Shown here: positions 61,501 to 64,000 of the stretch, one piece after another
Numbering within the stretch: the first letter of the stretch is position 1
Layout of the letters: each line of letters opens with the position of its first letter
Assembly (NCBI GenBank): GCA_014773175.1
Contig: VXCM01000290.1
Span: 1 to 64,000 of the forward strand
Direction: 5' to 3'
DNA: 64,000 nt
Source: Lucifuga dentata
Lineage: Eukaryota; Chordata; Actinopteri; Ophidiiformes; Bythitidae
Position numbers and translations under genes: made by a program
Notes under the pieces: model-generated
What the model saw: the letters and a program-made list of their open reading frames with translations, nothing else
Database searches by the model: none
Told to the model about the DNA's origin: nothing

Positions 61501-63966
61501 ACACACATAAGCAAACCCACCATGTGTGATATTTATGATGGCATTACACTGAAAGCAATGCTCGCCCTGCACAGTGTTTCAAATGCATCAGTCTCAGAGG
61601 CCGGGGGCCTACTTTGCCCCTGATGGGAAATGCAGCGGTTCTGGCCATCAATTAGCCTCATGCAGGCCACAGAAGCCATTGCTTCTCTATCAGCAGGGTA
61701 GAGTCAATCAACCACTTAATGAAAACAGTATCATTTTCCACTCTGGGATTTCATTAACTCTTCCACTGCAAACCAAAAGACATATTTAAACATTTGGCAT
61801 GATAATAGGAAAAGTTTAAGTTTCAGCTGTTAGAATTGCCCCCCACCCACCTACTCACTCCCCCTGCACCAAGACAAAAATCACAAGACTTCAGAGTGAC
61901 TTAAATTCTCATGACTTCATTTGACTTTGATTTTAATCACCTAAAAATTGGAAAATTCATTTCCAGCAAGTATGCATCAGATATGAAATCTATACTAGGT
62001 TTGTATCCCATTTTAAAAGACAACATTACATGATGGCTGCAAAACACATCCTGCGTTCATTTGAAGCACTGGCTTTTCCTCAAGAACTAACTCTACATGT
62101 TCACAAGATGCAATGCCTTCATGTCCATACTTGTTAAGTGATGTGACAAACATAAGAACAGCTGAAAGTTTCAAGAAGCTGAATGATAGGTAAGCATGAA
62201 TGAATGAATCCTCTATTGTCGCCATCTTTGTTAACATGGTTGAGCTAAATCAGAAGTACTTTTTATAAGCTATTGTTGTGCTGACCAGATTGATTTTGAG
62301 TACATAAGCAAGTGTGTGACATTATATCTGTGTGCGCAAACGCGTGTTGTTAAAGTTAAATGTATCATAGTCTGGACTCTAAAGTACAAAAAGGAACATT
62401 TGTCATTGAATTCATTGTTGCCATACTGTGTGAATTAGGTGAAGAGTTAAATATTCCCTCATTATATGCTTTAATAATCTAATCCATCATTATATCCTGT
62501 CATCTATGCTGTTTCGCAGAAGAATGTCCTTAGTGGCTTCTGAACAGATGGCAACAATTGTAAAGGTGCAAACAACCTGCTGCTGAGGAAGGACGGATCT
62601 GAGGGAGAGAAGGAAAATGGAGGAAGTAGTGGCTCATATACTGAGAATTATACATTCTCTGGCATACCGTTTACTTGTGACTGTAATTTCACCACAGCAA
62701 TAACGTTTTCATTAATATCGCAGCAGAGCAAACAGAACTGGATCTGTCAGAGCAGCCAGCTAAAATTGAACAGGACTGAAACTGAAAAGGTTTCTTCAGT
62801 GTCAATCAATTTTTCTTGACTGAGAGTCTAAATGCTCACAGCAGATTTCAACTTTTTAGTTTAAAGATTATTTTAACATCCATCTGTCTCATTAGATTGA
62901 GTCTTTAGTGTCATAAACCGCTGATCATTCAACGTGAAGTCGAGAGCAATTGCATAGAGAAATGTGAAATGTGAAGAAAGTTCTGCTTGTAACCATGACA
63001 AAAACGATTTAAAAGCTGTCCCTACAATTAGCAATTAGCAAAGTTTATTTTTGAGTTTTAACTGATAGATAAAGGATTAAGACTTGATTTTGCAATTACT
63101 GAAGCATTAGTTAGAACTTATAACCATTTATAAATTATAAATTATACCTTACTAGAAAGTGGTACCACTTTATTGTGAAATAAAAGATCAGTGAAACAAA
63201 ACCCTCACAGCGATTGTTCTTCACAGCTTTTATAAGATCGCATATTGATCCGTAGATGTGACCTTTTTAGTGTTTGCATGTCACCAGACAGTTGTCTTTT
63301 CACTCTGTCGTACATCTATAGTTCATCACCAGCGCACTGTAGTTCATTTGAGTCTCAGTCAAATCTCTCCATAACTCAACCAAAAGCCCTTCAATCGCAT
63401 TCGTTCACGTGCTACAATGTCCTCACCGAAGACAAAAAAACAACAACTTTGGAGCCATGCAACAGCCATTCAGCCATGCACAGCTAAATAATATCCCTCC
63501 ATTAAATTTTCATAGGGCTTTCCAGGGCCCCCGTTTTGTTCATTTTCTTGTTTATTTTCAAGGCAGTAAAAGGAGGTGCCCAGATGCAGCCACATTGATA
63601 TTTTCTCTCTCTCATGTCATGCCTTTCAGTGTGGGGTTTCAATTATGCATGCGGTTCTTATCTATGAATGTATGATGTTTGACTGTGCAGAAAGCACTCT
63701 GGGAGTGTTTATATGGAACACGGCGAGGAGCCCGAGTGCACGCTGGTGCACACGGAGGAGCATACTAGCTATTTGGTAACAGCCACGTTTTAGTCCATGA
63801 GACGCTTCCCTCTTTAAATATCTCTGAGTTCCAGTCATTTTCTCCCCATTACCTCAAATGTTTATTAATGATAGTATGCAGAAGGAAACCAATAAACTTT
63901 GGAGGGGATTATTCAAACGTTAAAGCGAGTGACTAATGCAGTGGAGTTATCTCTGTTTTCCATCTC
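58548..63966. other. Long unique non-coding stretch, no gene seen
   Basis: A G-rich join with N is at 59885-59905, and a T-run with N at 61206-61238. 60050-60320 is repeat-free and could be conserved. A 74-codon minus-strand frame at 62013-62237 is not recognised. The last kilobase has a few short open frames with no domain. No gene called. Confidence 0.45.
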
Positions 63967-63986
63967 TGTGTGTGTGTGTGTGTGTG
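63967..63986. repeat. (TG)n microsatellite, 10 units
   Basis: Uninterrupted TG dinucleotides near the window end. Confidence 0.95.
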
Positions 63987-64000
63987 CAAGCTTCTGCAGG

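Noticed and set aside
1..64000. CRISPR arrays, operons, bacterial or phage genes
   Set aside because: No spaced direct repeats of that kind, no dense coding and no prokaryotic gene layout; the repeats and composition are vertebrate.

Overview
This window looks like AT-rich, non-coding nuclear DNA from a teleost fish. The evidence is the repeat content: a decayed Tc1-type transposase, hAT-type elements with 8-bp target duplications, the common fish repeat rich in 'agtac' motifs, an LINE-like tail ending in (AAG)n, and many CA/TG, GA and homopolymer tracts. I found no protein-coding gene, tRNA, rRNA or known microRNA that I can name. Almost all open frames here are short, lack splice or homology support, and read like chance. 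The window is probably intergenic or inside a very large intron.

The main organised content is a dispersed family of TTAA-flanked, long-inverted-repeat, non-autonomous DNA elements. I count eight copies or derivatives: 8803-9361, 20191-20733, 32347-32828, 38500-38625, 46955-47665, 47841-48264, 54649-55213 and 57979-58547. Intact copies are about 545-570 bp. One is reduced to little more than its two ends (126 bp) and one is a fold-back of one arm (424 bp). One copy carries a nested Tc1-type MITE with TA duplication (47028-47356). Another sits inside a hAT-like element (54471-55281), which orders the insertions in time. A separate 944-bp hAT-type element at 30859-31802 has a perfect 8-bp target duplication.

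Layout: 1-8800 is mostly unique sequence with a small inverted repeat near the start and a GC-richer block at 5517-5860. 8.8-9.6 kb holds the first TTAA element beside an 'agtac' repeat. 11.5-15.6 kb holds AT and TA palindromes, the Tc1 pseudogene, CA repeats and a perfect 17-bp-arm hairpin. 18.3-18.7 kb has a dispersed repeat and a G-quadruplex motif. 28.4-29.3 kb is the best candidate for functional sequence: two short exon-like blocks with good splice sites and four CACGTG E-boxes within about 830 bp. 34-42 kb holds a GGGAT/AGGAT satellite and three exact or near-exact duplications abutting single-N joins, which look like assembly faults. 47-58 kb is the densest transposon area. 58.5-64 kb is mostly unique sequence.

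Twenty single-N positions, nearly all in homopolymers or simple repeats, mark draft contig joins, so lengths near them should not be trusted.
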